From assembly GCF_014651695.1 (NCBI RefSeq), contig NZ_BMXJ01000003.1:151046-215045 (forward strand): a stretch of DNA of 64,000 nt, read 5' to 3'. This DNA is from Nocardiopsis terrae (lineage in GTDB: Bacteria > Actinomycetota > Actinomycetes > Streptosporangiales > Streptosporangiaceae). The notes below the pieces were generated by a model. That model was given only the letters and a program-made list of their open reading frames with translations, was not told the DNA's origin and ran no database searches. Made by a program: the position numbers and the translations under genes. Below, piece after piece: positions 16,342 through 23,599 of the stretch; the first letter of the stretch is position 1; each line of letters starts with the position of its first letter.

Positions 16342-17529
16342 CTAGTGGGCGACCCCGCTGAGCTCGTTGGGGGTCTCCTCCAGGGTCACCGAGCCGGTGA
16401 CCTCACCGGAGGCCAGGTCCACGGCGTGCACCTGGTCGGTGGCCGTGTCGGTCACGTAGGCGGTGCCGCCGCGCACGAACAGGGCCGGGCGGGGCTGCTG
16501 CCACTCCAGGGGCTCCTCCCAGGACTCCATCAGCTCGATGCTCTCGGTGATCTCGCCCGCCTCGGGGTCGATCACGTGCAGGGCGCCGTCGGTGCCCAGC
16601 ACCAGGGCCTCGCCGTCCGGCCCCCGGCCCAGGGAGCGGAACGTGTAGCTGGAGGGCAGGTCGACCAGGGACAGGGAGGCGTCGGTGGTGTCGACGAGGG
16701 CGATCCGCTCGGGACGCTCCAGTTCGGCGTCGGGGTCGGTCTTGTAGTCGCCGAGGACGATCGGGGAGCTGTCCGAACCAGCCTGGTTGCCGATCCGGCC
16801 GTAGTCGTCCTCGCTGTCCACCTTGGTGAACTCACCGTCCTGGTAGATCAGGACGCCGTCCTCACAGCCGATGACGACGGTCCCGCCCTCGGCCGTGCTC
16901 TCCCCGTGCACGCCGGGGCACTGCTCGTTGCGGGCGATCTCCTCCCGGTCCCCGTCCAGGACGAGGGCGCCCACGCGCTCCTCCTCGTCGCCGAGGGTGA
17001 CGAGGAGTTCCCCGCCGGACAGTTCGACGGCCACACCGTGGTGGGCCTCCTCGGTGGTGTACACGTCGAGGTCCTCGGGGACGCCGTCGCCGAGCGCGCC
17101 GGTGTCGAAGGCGGTCACCTCGCCGGTGCCGTCGGCGAACAGCACGGTGCGGTCCGCGTGCCGGACGACGTGGCCGGGGGCCTCGGCGGCGAAGACGGTG
17201 TCGGTCAGCTCCGCGCCCGCCGCGTCCAGGACCTGGAAGCCCTCGGAGGTGGAGACGAGTACGTGCCGGTCGTCCCCGGCCGGGTTGATCCGGTTGAAGC
17301 CCTCCAGTTCGACGTCCTCGACCACCTCCAGGGTCTGGCCGTCCAGGATGTGGAGACCGCCGTCGTAGGTGGTGACGATCGGCTCGTTCACCGGGCCGGC
17401 GGTCTCCCCGGACTGCTCGGAGCCGGCTTCGGTGGCCGCGTCGTCCCCGCTGCCGCAGGCGGTCAGCAGCAGTCCCGCGGACAGCAGGACGGGCAGTGCC
17501 GCCTGACGGGGGTGGAGTCGTGTTCGCAT
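16342..17529 (-). CDS. aztD: AztD-type zinc metallochaperone, lipoprotein beta-propeller
   Basis: A 395-residue lipoprotein: arginine-rich n-region, hydrophobic core and lipobox LLTAC (Cys25). The rest is propeller-like repeats (HILDGQTLEVVED, AFDTGALGDG, HVIDPEAGEI, AVDLASGEVTG). AztD proteins carry zinc in the periplasm (here the extracytoplasmic face) and hand it to the binding protein AztC of the AztABC importer. The stretches EEAHHGVAVELSGG and CPGVHGESTAEGGTVVIGCEDG, with their His and Cys residues, are the most family-like parts. It is the last gene of the divergent azt operon. A second, more divergent AztD-like protein lies two genes upstream. Confidence 0.85.
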   Translation of the reverse strand: MRTRLHPRQAALPVLLSAGLLLTACGSGDDAATEAGSEQSGETAGPVNEPIVTTYDGGLHILDGQTLEVVEDVELEGFNRINPAGDDRHVLVSTSEGFQVLDAAGAELTDTVFAAEAPGHVVRHADRTVLFADGTGEVTAFDTGALGDGVPEDLDVYTTEEAHHGVAVELSGGELLVTLGDEEERVGALVLDGDREEIARNEQCPGVHGESTAEGGTVVIGCEDGVLIYQDGEFTKVDSEDDYGRIGNQAGSDSSPIVLGDYKTDPDAELERPERIALVDTTDASLSLVDLPSSYTFRSLGRGPDGEALVLGTDGALHVIDPEAGEITESIELMESWEEPLEWQQPRPALFVRGGTAYVTDTATDQVHAVDLASGEVTGSVTLEETPNELSGVAH

Positions 17530-17613
17530 GGTTCTCTTTCGGTTCTGGTGCGGGGTGGTCTGCCGCGGCGGTGGGGGTTTCCGCGGCCCGGGGGCCGGGG
17601 CCGGAGCCCCGGA

Positions 17614-18555
17614 TCAGTCGCCGCCGAGTCCGGCGGCGATGGCTTCGGTGTTGGCGCGCATCATCTCCAGGTAGGTGGCGGCGCCCCCGCCCTCCCGGCT
17701 CAGGGACTCGGAGAAGAGCGGGACGACCTCGATCTCCACGCCCGCCTCCTCGGCCATGACGGTGACCAGCCGGTCGGGTTGGGAGGAGTCCGCGAAGACC
17801 GTGGAGACCCCGGCCTCCGCGACGGCGTCGGACAGGTCCTTCAGGTCGGAGGTGCTGGGGGAGGCCAGAGTGGTCCCGCTGGGGATGACGGCCCCGATCA
17901 CCTCGAAGCCGTAGCGGTCGGCGAGGTAGCCGAAGACGTGGTGGTTGGTCACCAGCCTGCGGTTCTCCTCGGGCAGGGCCCCGAACTCCCCGGCCATCCA
18001 GGCGTCGAGTTCGGCCACCCGGACCGCGTAGGCCTCGGCGTTGGCGCGCACCGCCTCGGCGTCCACCCCCTCGACCTCCTCGACCACGTGTTCGGTGATC
18101 AGGTCGACGGCGGTGAGCACGCGTTCGGGATCGGTCCAGAAGTGTGGGTCCGGCTCGCCCTCGCTCTCGTCGGAGGCGTACGGGAGCGGGTCGACGTTCG
18201 CGCCGACCTCCAGGGCGGGCACCCCCGCCTCCTCGGCGGCGGCGACGTTGCGCGCGATCCCCTCCTCCAGGCCCAGGCCGTTGTGCACGACCAGGTCGGC
18301 GTTCTCCAGGGTCGCGGCCTCCCGCGCGGAGATCCCGAACGAGTGCGGGTCCGCGTCGGGTTTCATCAGGACGGTGACCGCGGCCTCCCCGCCGACGACC
18401 TCCCGGGTGATGTCGCCGAGGATGTTGGTGGTCACCACGATCCCCTCGCCGCCGGTGCCGGGGGCGCAGGCGGTCAGGGCGGCGAGGAGGCCGACGGCCG
18501 TGGCCGCGGCGCGGGCGCGGGCGGCCGGGGTGTGTCGCTGCAGCACGCCGGTCAC
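17614..18555 (-). CDS. aztC: Zinc ABC transporter substrate-binding lipoprotein
   Basis: A 313-residue cluster A-I (ZnuA/TroA-like) binding protein with lipobox ALTAC (Cys30). Likely Zn ligands are His in DADPHSFGIS, His in DPHFWTD, His in VTNHHVFGYL and Asp in VFADSSQPD. The loop between the first two ligands is short and acidic (SDESEGEPD) rather than the long His-rich loop of ZnuA, as expected for AztC, which receives zinc from a chaperone. The GTG start at 18555 overlaps the stop of the AztD-like gene (GTGA). It captures zinc outside the membrane for AztB/AztA. Confidence 0.92.
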   Translation of the reverse strand: MTGVLQRHTPAARARAAATAVGLLAALTACAPGTGGEGIVVTTNILGDITREVVGGEAAVTVLMKPDADPHSFGISAREAATLENADLVVHNGLGLEEGIARNVAAAEEAGVPALEVGANVDPLPYASDESEGEPDPHFWTDPERVLTAVDLITEHVVEEVEGVDAEAVRANAEAYAVRVAELDAWMAGEFGALPEENRRLVTNHHVFGYLADRYGFEVIGAVIPSGTTLASPSTSDLKDLSDAVAEAGVSTVFADSSQPDRLVTVMAEEAGVEIEVVPLFSESLSREGGGAATYLEMMRANTEAIAAGLGGD

Positions 18556-19742
18556 CGTCCCGTCTCGACCATCAGGTGCGGCGCGATGCCCACCTCGAAG
18601 GTGCGGGCCGCCCGGAGGTCGTCGTTGTAGTCGATCTCGTGGACCAGCCCGGCTCCGGCGTCGTTGACGTAGGCGCGGGAGGTGTCCGCCTGGAGCGCGG
18701 GCGGCCGGTCGGGGTCGACCGAGTCCAGCAGCGGGGTGGCGGCCCTCTCCTGACCGGTCCCGGGGTCGAGGGAGTGCAGGGTGCCGTCGCCGTCCAGGGC
18801 GAGCACGGGTGCTCCTTCGCCGACGGCGGTCACCGCCACGGCGCCGGTGTGGTCGAGTTCGCGCCACTCGGCCGCCGCCAGGTCCAGGACCCACAGGTCG
18901 CCTTCGGTGGACAGCGAGGCCAGGACGGCCGACCCGGGCCGGTGCTGGAAGGACTCGGTCCGGCCGGTCCCCGGGTGGGGGAGGATCCCGGCGTCCAGCG
19001 AACCGTCCTCCTCGGTGACGTGCAGGGTGCCCTCCTCGCACCCCACGACCAGGCCGCGACGGGTGACGGCGGCCCCGCGCGGGGCGGTGCAGGTCTCGTC
19101 GAGGGTCTCGTTCCGCTCTCCGTCCCGGTCCACGGCACCGACCGCGCCGTCGGAGGCGTCGATGAGGAGCAGGCGTCCCGCGTAGGGCAGGGCGGTGGCC
19201 GCGTCCTCGGGGAGCGGGTCGGCGGCGGTGACCGTCCCCTCCTCCAGCTCCGCGCGGTCCAGGACCAGGGAGGCGCCCCCGGTGCCGGTGACCGAGGTCA
19301 GGGCGGTGTCGGTGACCACGTCGGAGGCGGTGGCGCCGTCCAGGGCGCCGACGTGTCCGGGGCCGGTCCGGTAGTAGTGGTCGTGGTCGCCGTGGTCCAC
19401 GGTCCACACACCGCTGTCGAACACTTCAGTGGTCCCATCACCGGATGAATGAAGGTAAGCGAAACGGCCGTCGCCGGTGATGCCGTCCGCCCCCTCGGCC
19501 CGGCCCAGTTCGGTGACCTCCTCGGTCAGCAGATCCAGCAGGCGTACCTCCCCGCTGGCGGTGTCGGCCAGGACCAGGCGGGACTGGGGCTCGGCGGTCT
19601 CCTCGGCCCCCTCGACGTAGCCGTGCGGCGTCTCCTCGGACTCGGGCCCGCCCTCCTGTGGTGCGGGGCCGGAGCAACCGGCCAGGAGCAGGGCGCACAG
19701 CCCGGCGGCCCCCGCGGTCATGGTGGTCTTCTCGGGTCTCAA
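18552..19742 (-). CDS. AztD-like lipoprotein, second propeller paralogue with HGDHDHYY motif
   Basis: A 396-residue lipoprotein related to AztD. Starting at TTG 19742 gives MRPEKTTM before a hydrophobic core and lipobox LLAGC (Cys23), and makes a TTGA overlap with aztB, like the other couplings here. The ATG at 19721 (389 residues) has a GAGAAG site but leaves a signal peptide without positive charge. Propeller-like repeats follow. VDHGDHDHYYR is a likely metal-binding loop absent from the first AztD, while this protein lacks the HHG and CPG-HG segments of that one. It probably binds zinc too, but the split of labour is unknown. Confidence 0.8.
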   Translation of the reverse strand: MRPEKTTMTAGAAGLCALLLAGCSGPAPQEGGPESEETPHGYVEGAEETAEPQSRLVLADTASGEVRLLDLLTEEVTELGRAEGADGITGDGRFAYLHSSGDGTTEVFDSGVWTVDHGDHDHYYRTGPGHVGALDGATASDVVTDTALTSVTGTGGASLVLDRAELEEGTVTAADPLPEDAATALPYAGRLLLIDASDGAVGAVDRDGERNETLDETCTAPRGAAVTRRGLVVGCEEGTLHVTEEDGSLDAGILPHPGTGRTESFQHRPGSAVLASLSTEGDLWVLDLAAAEWRELDHTGAVAVTAVGEGAPVLALDGDGTLHSLDPGTGQERAATPLLDSVDPDRPPALQADTSRAYVNDAGAGLVHEIDYNDDLRAARTFEVGIAPHLMVETGR

Positions 19743-20620
19743 GGGGACACCGGCCTCTCTGGGTGATGGTGGTGGGAGGGGGTGTGCGGACGTTTTCGGT
19801 GTGCGGTCCGCGTGCGCAGGGCGGAGGCCGCCACCGAGACGAAGAACAGGGCCACGGCCGTCGCGGCGATGCTGGCTCCGGCCGCCGTCTCCCAGTGCCA
19901 GGAGGCCAGCAGCCCCACGAAGGTGGCGACCGACCCCAGCAGCGCCGCCAGGCACATGATCATCGGCACGCTCCGCGCCCACAGGACGGCGGCCGCCGGG
20001 GGTGCGATCAGCAGTCCGAACACCAGCAGGGTGCCGACGACGTGGAAGGAGGCGACCACCGCGAGGGTGACCAGGCCCAGTAGGGCGGCGTGCGCGGCGC
20101 GCGGTGCCAGGCCCAGGGTGTGGGCCTTGCGCGGGTCGAAGGCCAGGGCCATGAAGGCGCGGTGGCCCAGAGCCGCCACCGCCAGTGCCACCGCGAGGCA
20201 GAGCCCCAGGTGGAGCAGGTCGCGTTCGCGCACGGCGAGGACGTCGCCGAAGAGGAACGCGGTCAGGTCCACGGCGAACGTGGAGGAGTGGGAGACGACG
20301 ATCACGCCGACGGCGAGCATCCCCACGAACAGCAGCCCGATGCTCGTGTCCCGGGACAGGCGGGGTGAGCGGCTCAGCAGGGTCACGCCCGCGGCCATGG
20401 CCCCGGCCGCCAGGGCGGCGCCGAGGAAGAGGCTCTGGCCGAGCAGGGCGGCCAGGGCCACCCCGGGGAGCATGCCGTGCGACATCGCGTCCCCGAGGAA
20501 CGCCATCCCGCGCAGGACCACCCAGGTCCCCGCGATCGCGCAGATCAGGGAGACGAGGATGCCTCCCCACAGCGCGCGCTGGACGAAGGTGACCCCGAAC
20601 GGGTCGATCAGTGCTTCCAT
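19739..20620 (-). CDS. aztB: Zinc ABC transporter permease
   Basis: A 293-residue membrane protein of the ABC-3 (ZnuB/TroC) family with about eight hydrophobic helices. The motif FLGDAMSHGMLPGVALA and the later DPRKAHTLGL and SFHVVGTLLVFGLLIAPPAAA are typical; the first contributes to the metal path and the second contacts the ATPase. The C-terminal tail is basic and His-rich (HRKRPHTPSHHHH), which is unusual and could buffer zinc in the cytoplasm. ATG 20620 is preferred to an in-frame start at 20659 inside the Zur site. First gene of the operon aztB, aztD-like, aztC, aztD. Confidence 0.92.
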   Translation of the reverse strand: MEALIDPFGVTFVQRALWGGILVSLICAIAGTWVVLRGMAFLGDAMSHGMLPGVALAALLGQSLFLGAALAAGAMAAGVTLLSRSPRLSRDTSIGLLFVGMLAVGVIVVSHSSTFAVDLTAFLFGDVLAVRERDLLHLGLCLAVALAVAALGHRAFMALAFDPRKAHTLGLAPRAAHAALLGLVTLAVVASFHVVGTLLVFGLLIAPPAAAVLWARSVPMIMCLAALLGSVATFVGLLASWHWETAAGASIAATAVALFFVSVAASALRTRTAHRKRPHTPSHHHHPERPVSP

Positions 20621-20638
20621 GGTGCGACACTCTACAAC

Positions 20639-20653
20639 GATAACCATTATCAT
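20639..20653. promoter_or_regulatory. Zur box between aztB and aztA
   Basis: Read on the minus strand, TGATAATGGTTATCG has the perfect GATAA-TGG-TTATC dyad (20640-20652) of actinobacterial Zur sites. It sits 18 bases before aztB and 42 before aztA, so zinc-loaded Zur should repress both directions. Confidence 0.85.
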
Positions 20654-20694
20654 TTGCACATTGGGTCGGAGGCGGACGAGTGCGGAGGGAACGG

Positions 20695-21375
20695 ATGATC
20701 CACACCGAGTTGCGGGGCGTGTACGCGGGCTACGGGGGCGAGGACGTGCTGAGGGGGATCGACGCCCGCCTCCCGCGGGGAGGGGTCACCGCGCTGGTCG
20801 GCTCCAACGGCGCGGGCAAGTCCACCCTCCTCGCGGTTCTGGCGGGCACGCTCCGGCCCCGGGCCGGGGAGGTGTCCGGCCCCTCCCGGCCCCGACCGGC
20901 CTTCGTCCTGCAGCGCAGCGCGGTCCCGGACACCCTGCCCCTGACCGTGCGCGACACCGTCTCGATGGGGCGTTGGGCACATCGCGGCCCGTGGCGGCCG
21001 CTGGCCCGGCACGACCGCACCGTGGTGGAGCGCTCGATGGAGCGGGTGGGCATCACCGGCCTGGCCGGACGCCAACTGGGAGAGCTCTCCGGCGGGCAAC
21101 GGCAACGGGTGCTGATCGCCCAGGGCCTGGCCCAGGAAGCCGACCTGTTGCTGTTGGACGAGCCCTCCGCCGGGCTGGACCGGGAGGCCAGGGAGCAGAT
21201 CGCGCGGGTGCTGGCCTCGCTCGGGGGGCAGGTCACCGTGGTGCACGCCACGCACTTCTCCGACGAGGCGGCCGAGGCCGACCACCGCCTGGTCCTGGAT
21301 CAGGGCCGGGTGGTCGGCTCGGGGTCCCCGGAAGCCACCGCGCCGTCGGCCGGGGGCGTACCCTCGGTGCGGTGA
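20695..21375 (+). CDS. aztA: Zinc ABC transporter ATP-binding protein
   Basis: A 226-residue ABC ATPase: Walker A GSNGAGKST, signature LSGGQRQR, Walker B LLLLDEPSAGLD, and the switch His in VHATHFSDEA. It drives zinc import with AztB. A GTG at 20680 is in frame, but the ATG at 20695 has GGAGGGA at 20684-20690. It is divergent from the rest of the azt genes across the Zur box, so expression should rise in zinc starvation. Confidence 0.93.
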   Translation: MIHTELRGVYAGYGGEDVLRGIDARLPRGGVTALVGSNGAGKSTLLAVLAGTLRPRAGEVSGPSRPRPAFVLQRSAVPDTLPLTVRDTVSMGRWAHRGPWRPLARHDRTVVERSMERVGITGLAGRQLGELSGGQRQRVLIAQGLAQEADLLLLDEPSAGLDREAREQIARVLASLGGQVTVVHATHFSDEAAEADHRLVLDQGRVVGSGSPEATAPSAGGVPSVR

Positions 21376-21378
21376 GTC

Positions 21379-21394
21379 CGCCCGGGCCCGGGCG
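21379..21394. terminator. Palindrome between aztA and the methyltransferase remnant
   Basis: A perfect 16-base GC palindrome lies 3 bases after the aztA stop, between convergent genes. Confidence 0.45.
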
Positions 21395-21430
21395 AGCCGA
21401 TCGGCGGCCGGGGGGCGCGGAACCCCGGCC

Positions 21431-22173
21431 CTACTCCTTCTCCCGAAGCACCCGGTACAGGCCCGCCTCGGGCGGGCCGTGCGGCAGGACCCGCAGGCGG
21501 TGGGGCTCGGTCTCGGCTCGCAGCGCCTTCTCGGAGACCGTCCACCAGTCGTAGCGGACGTCGTCGCGGCTGACGAGCCGCTCGCCCTCGTGGACCTCGT
21601 AGGTCATGTGCCAGGAGATCCGTTCCGACCCGGTTGGTTCGGCACCCGCCCATCCCACGTAGGAGCGGGCGCCGATCCGCAGCTCGGTCATCCTGGTGCG
21701 CGCCACATGCTCCGGTTCGACCGGCGCGGGCAGGTTGAGCAGCGCGAACGCCCCCGGTGCCAGGCGGGTAGCCAGGTCCCCCAGAGCCGGTCGCGCTCGT
21801 GCGGGCCGAGGTGGCCGATGAGGTTGGCCGCCACCAGACCGCCGATCCGGTCCGGCAGGCGGGCGGCCAGCAGGTCGTCGCCGTCCACGCTCACCCGTGT
21901 GCGCAGGTCCGGGTCCTCGAACACACGGGCCAGCAGGACCGACCTCAGCAGGAGCGAGGGTTCGACCGCCAGCACGTGTGCGTCGGGGAGGGTGCGGGCG
22001 ATCAGCCCGGTGCCCCGGCCGCCGCCGGCTCCCGCGTCGACCACCGGACCCGCGTCGGCGGGCAGGTCCTTCAGGGCTTCGGCGACGGTCGCGCCGTTGT
22101 GCTCCCACCAGGTAGCGATCATGAGGTCGAGGAACTGGCCGGAGCGGTCGTAGGGGTCGTCGTGTTCGGACAA
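21431..22173 (-). pseudogene. Class I SAM-dependent methyltransferase with a frameshift
   Basis: Two consecutive reading frames together encode one methyltransferase of about 247 residues. The first part has the SAM motif VVDAGAGGGRGTGL and AVEPSLLLRSVLLA; the second begins DLATRLAPGAFALLNLPAP and ends DWWTVSEKALRAE. The break is at a run of five C (plus strand 21778-21782); one more base would join RLWG to DLATR. The 5' end is set by an AGGAGG site 6 bases before TTG 22173, giving MSEHDDPYDRSGQFLD. Either a true frameshift or a homopolymer sequencing error. Substrate unknown; it may not belong to the zinc island functionally. Confidence 0.75.
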
Positions 22174-22295
22174 GGTGAACCTCCTGGACGGGATCACTTC
22201 AGTGGGCGGGCAGGGGCGTGCCGAATGCCGCCGTATTTTTGGAAATCCGGCGCCCCTCGGACGCCGTCGCGGATTCCGGTGCTTCTTCCGGGGGG

Positions 22296-22310
22296 TGATA
22301 ATGGTTTCCG
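22296..22310 (+). promoter_or_regulatory. Zur-box-like site upstream of the His-rich gene
   Basis: TGATAATGGTTTCCG matches the aztA/aztB Zur box at 13 of 15 positions. It lies about 190 bases before the His-rich protein start, so the transcript would have a long leader. Confidence 0.6.
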
Positions 22311-22405
22311 TATTCGCAAAATGCGGTGTGAGCTTTGGCCTCGGGTGCTCTGGGCGGTGGGGCGGGCCCGGTGTTGGTTCAAATGGGGGTTAAAACATCA
22401 ACATG

Positions 22406-22437
22406 GCTTCCGCTCCTTCTTGAAGCGGCCTGTTTTT
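22406..22437 (+). promoter_or_regulatory. Hairpin with T-run in the leader of the His-rich gene
   Basis: GCTTC (22406-22410) can pair with GAAGC (22422-22426), or CCGCT with AGCGG, and TTTTT follows at 22433-22437. Such an element in a leader could be a weak terminator or attenuator. The stem is short, so this may be chance. Confidence 0.3.
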
Positions 22438-22497
22438 GACGGATACGTTGTTCTTGTTTCCGGGGGAACCGACGGGTGCAGAAAAACTGGGGGAGAC

Positions 22498-22803
22498 ATG
22501 GCCGTCACGCATTCCGTGCACGAGGACCACACGCACGAGCACGGGCAGGGCTGCGGGCACGTGGCCGTGCCGCACCAGGGCCATGTGGACTACGTTCACG
22601 ACGGTCACCTCCACCGTGAGCACGACGGGCACTGGGACGAGTGCCGTGCCGAGGGGTGCGCCGTGCACGAGGACCACGCGCACGAGCACGGGCAGGGCTG
22701 CGGGCACGTGGCCGTGCCGCACGAGGACCACGTGGACTACGTTCACGACGGTCACCTCCACCGTGAGCACGACGGGCACTGGGACGAGCACTCGGAGCAC
22801 TGA
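22498..22803 (+). CDS. Histidine-rich protein with two near-identical 42-residue repeats, probable zinc buffer
   Basis: A 101-residue protein, 27 of them His. It consists of MAVTHS, two copies of a 42-residue unit (VHEDH-HEHGQGCGHVAVPH...HDGHWDE) joined by CRAEGCA, and the tail HSEH. Each unit has 12 His, one Cys and several Asp/Glu, suited to binding several Zn(II) or Ni(II) ions. No signal peptide, so it should be cytosolic. A GGGGGAG site precedes ATG 22498. Position between the azt genes and the Fur-family gene, and Zur-like boxes on both sides, suggest zinc storage or delivery. No enzyme domain is seen. Not a named family that I recognise. Confidence 0.8.
   Translation: MAVTHSVHEDHTHEHGQGCGHVAVPHQGHVDYVHDGHLHREHDGHWDECRAEGCAVHEDHAHEHGQGCGHVAVPHEDHVDYVHDGHLHREHDGHWDEHSEH
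22516..22788 (+). repeat. Two 126-base direct repeats inside the His-rich gene
   Basis: Bases 22516-22641 and 22663-22788 are the same length and phase (42 codons) and differ at only about four positions. The near identity at silent sites implies a recent duplication or ongoing homogenisation. Confidence 0.9.
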
Positions 22804-22926
22804 CCCCGCCCAGGACGGGGGCGGCTCCGCCGAACCCTCGGGTCGGCCGGATCGCGAACGGTCGTCCCGGTCCTGTGTCCGGGCCCGCCCACGGGGTGTC
22901 CCCGAGTCGGCACCCTTGTTCGGAAA

Positions 22927-22941
22927 TGAAAATCGTTTCCA
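22927..22941 (+). promoter_or_regulatory. Weak Zur-box-like site
   Basis: TGAAAATCGTTTCCA resembles the TGAAAATCATTTTCA type of Zur site, with two or three changes. It lies 81 bases before a better site and could be an auxiliary site for the regulator gene. Confidence 0.4.
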
Positions 22942-23007
22942 TGCTGTACGCCGATCCAGGAGGCTTCGCCCGCCCCGGGCGGGATCGGCCTGTGCGTGCT
23001 ATGTTAC

Positions 23008-23022
23008 TGATAATCATTTTCA
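23008..23022 (+). promoter_or_regulatory. Zur box upstream of the Fur-family regulator
   Basis: TGATAATCATTTTCA is a near-consensus actinobacterial Zur box. It overlaps a -10-like GATAAT and lies 51 bases before the possible leader frame and 124 before the regulator, suggesting autoregulation. Confidence 0.75.
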
Positions 23023-23058
23023 GACAACCGAGTCGTGATCACCCCAGGAGTTCTCCCC

Positions 23059-23130
23059 GTGTTCGAAGGGCGATGCCGGTACCGGGTCGGCCCCCTGCCC
23101 GCAGCAGCGCCGTTCCGGGCAGCGTGCTGA
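23059..23130 (+). CDS. Possible 23-residue leader peptide coupled to the regulator gene
   Basis: A GTG at 23059 follows CAGGAG by 8 bases and opens a 23-codon frame (MFEGRCRYRV...PFRAAC) that ends at TGA 23128-23130, one base before the regulator's ATG. The regulator itself has no clear ribosome binding site, so ribosomes finishing this frame could restart there. It contains two Cys. Nothing shows that it is translated; it may be chance. Confidence 0.35.
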   Translation: MFEGRCRYRVGPLPAAAPFRAAC

Positions 23131-23131
23131 G

Positions 23132-23527
23132 ATGGTCAAGACCCCCAGGTACGAGGAGGCCGTACTCAAGGTTCTCGGGCACGGGGCGCGGTTCCTCAGC
23201 TGCCGTGAGATCCACCGGGAGATGGAACGGGCACTGCCCTCCGCTCCGGGCAGCCCGAGCCTGTCCACCATCTACCGCACGGTCCACCGGATGGCGCAGG
23301 AGGAGCTGCTTGACACCGTCCACTCCCCGGACGGGGAGCGCCTGTACCGCCGATGCCGGACCCCGGCCCGGCACCACCATCTGTTCTGCCGACTCTGCGG
23401 GAGGGTGGAGGAGATCGTCCACCTCGCCGAGCTCGCCGAGGTCGCGGAGAGGGTCCGGGGCACGAGCGGGTTCGGGGAGCTCGACTACTCCTTCGAACTG
23501 ACGGGTGTCTGTCCGCGCTGCCGCTGA
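23132..23527 (+). CDS. zur: Fur-family metalloregulator, probable zinc uptake regulator
   Basis: A 131-residue Fur-superfamily repressor. The winged helix covers about residues 5-70 (SLSTIYRTVHRMAQEELL is the recognition region), followed by the dimerisation domain. HHHLFC and the pairs Cys86/Cys89 and Cys127/Cys130 form the structural zinc site; His/Glu/Asp around residues 81-105 would form the sensing site. With zinc it would bind the nearby Zur boxes and shut off aztA, aztB and the His-rich gene. The zinc assignment rests on those sites and neighbours. The N terminus (MVKTPRY) lacks the long leader found in Fur. A sensor for iron or nickel cannot be excluded. Confidence 0.85.
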   Translation: MVKTPRYEEAVLKVLGHGARFLSCREIHREMERALPSAPGSPSLSTIYRTVHRMAQEELLDTVHSPDGERLYRRCRTPARHHHLFCRLCGRVEEIVHLAELAEVAERVRGTSGFGELDYSFELTGVCPRCR

Positions 23528-23599
23528 ACCGTCCGCGGTCCGCCGCTGCCCCGTCGGCCCCTCAGACTCGCCCCGGCCGGTCCCGGCGGGGCTCCGCGA

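Larger units (their letters stand above)
22174..22497 (+). other. Intergenic region before the His-rich gene
   Basis: No gene is evident in these 324 bases, which are richer in A+T than their surroundings. They hold a Zur-box-like site (22296-22310) and a hairpin followed by a T run (22406-22437), each listed separately. The frame of the His-rich protein is open upstream, but the part before 22498 is Trp/Arg-rich and unlike the protein. Confidence 0.6.
22804..23131 (+). other. Intergenic region before the Fur-family gene
   Basis: These 328 bases hold a weak and a strong Zur-box-like site (22927-22941 and 23008-23022) and a possible 23-codon leader reading frame (23059-23130). No larger gene is convincing. 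The long frame open across this stretch has no start site, and its composition is unlike a protein. Confidence 0.6.

Noticed and set aside
15010-18630. A very long open frame (about 1200 codons) on the plus strand
   Set aside because: It is antisense to the VanZ-like, aztD and aztC genes, Gly/Val/Gln/Arg-rich and without any recognisable domain; typical of high-GC DNA.
22334-22497. N-terminal extension of the His-rich protein
   Set aside because: The frame is open upstream, but the segment is Trp/Arg-rich and unlike the repeats, and a good ribosome site precedes ATG 22498.
22516-22788. Repeats as a CRISPR array
   Set aside because: Only two long in-frame coding repeats with no regular spacers.
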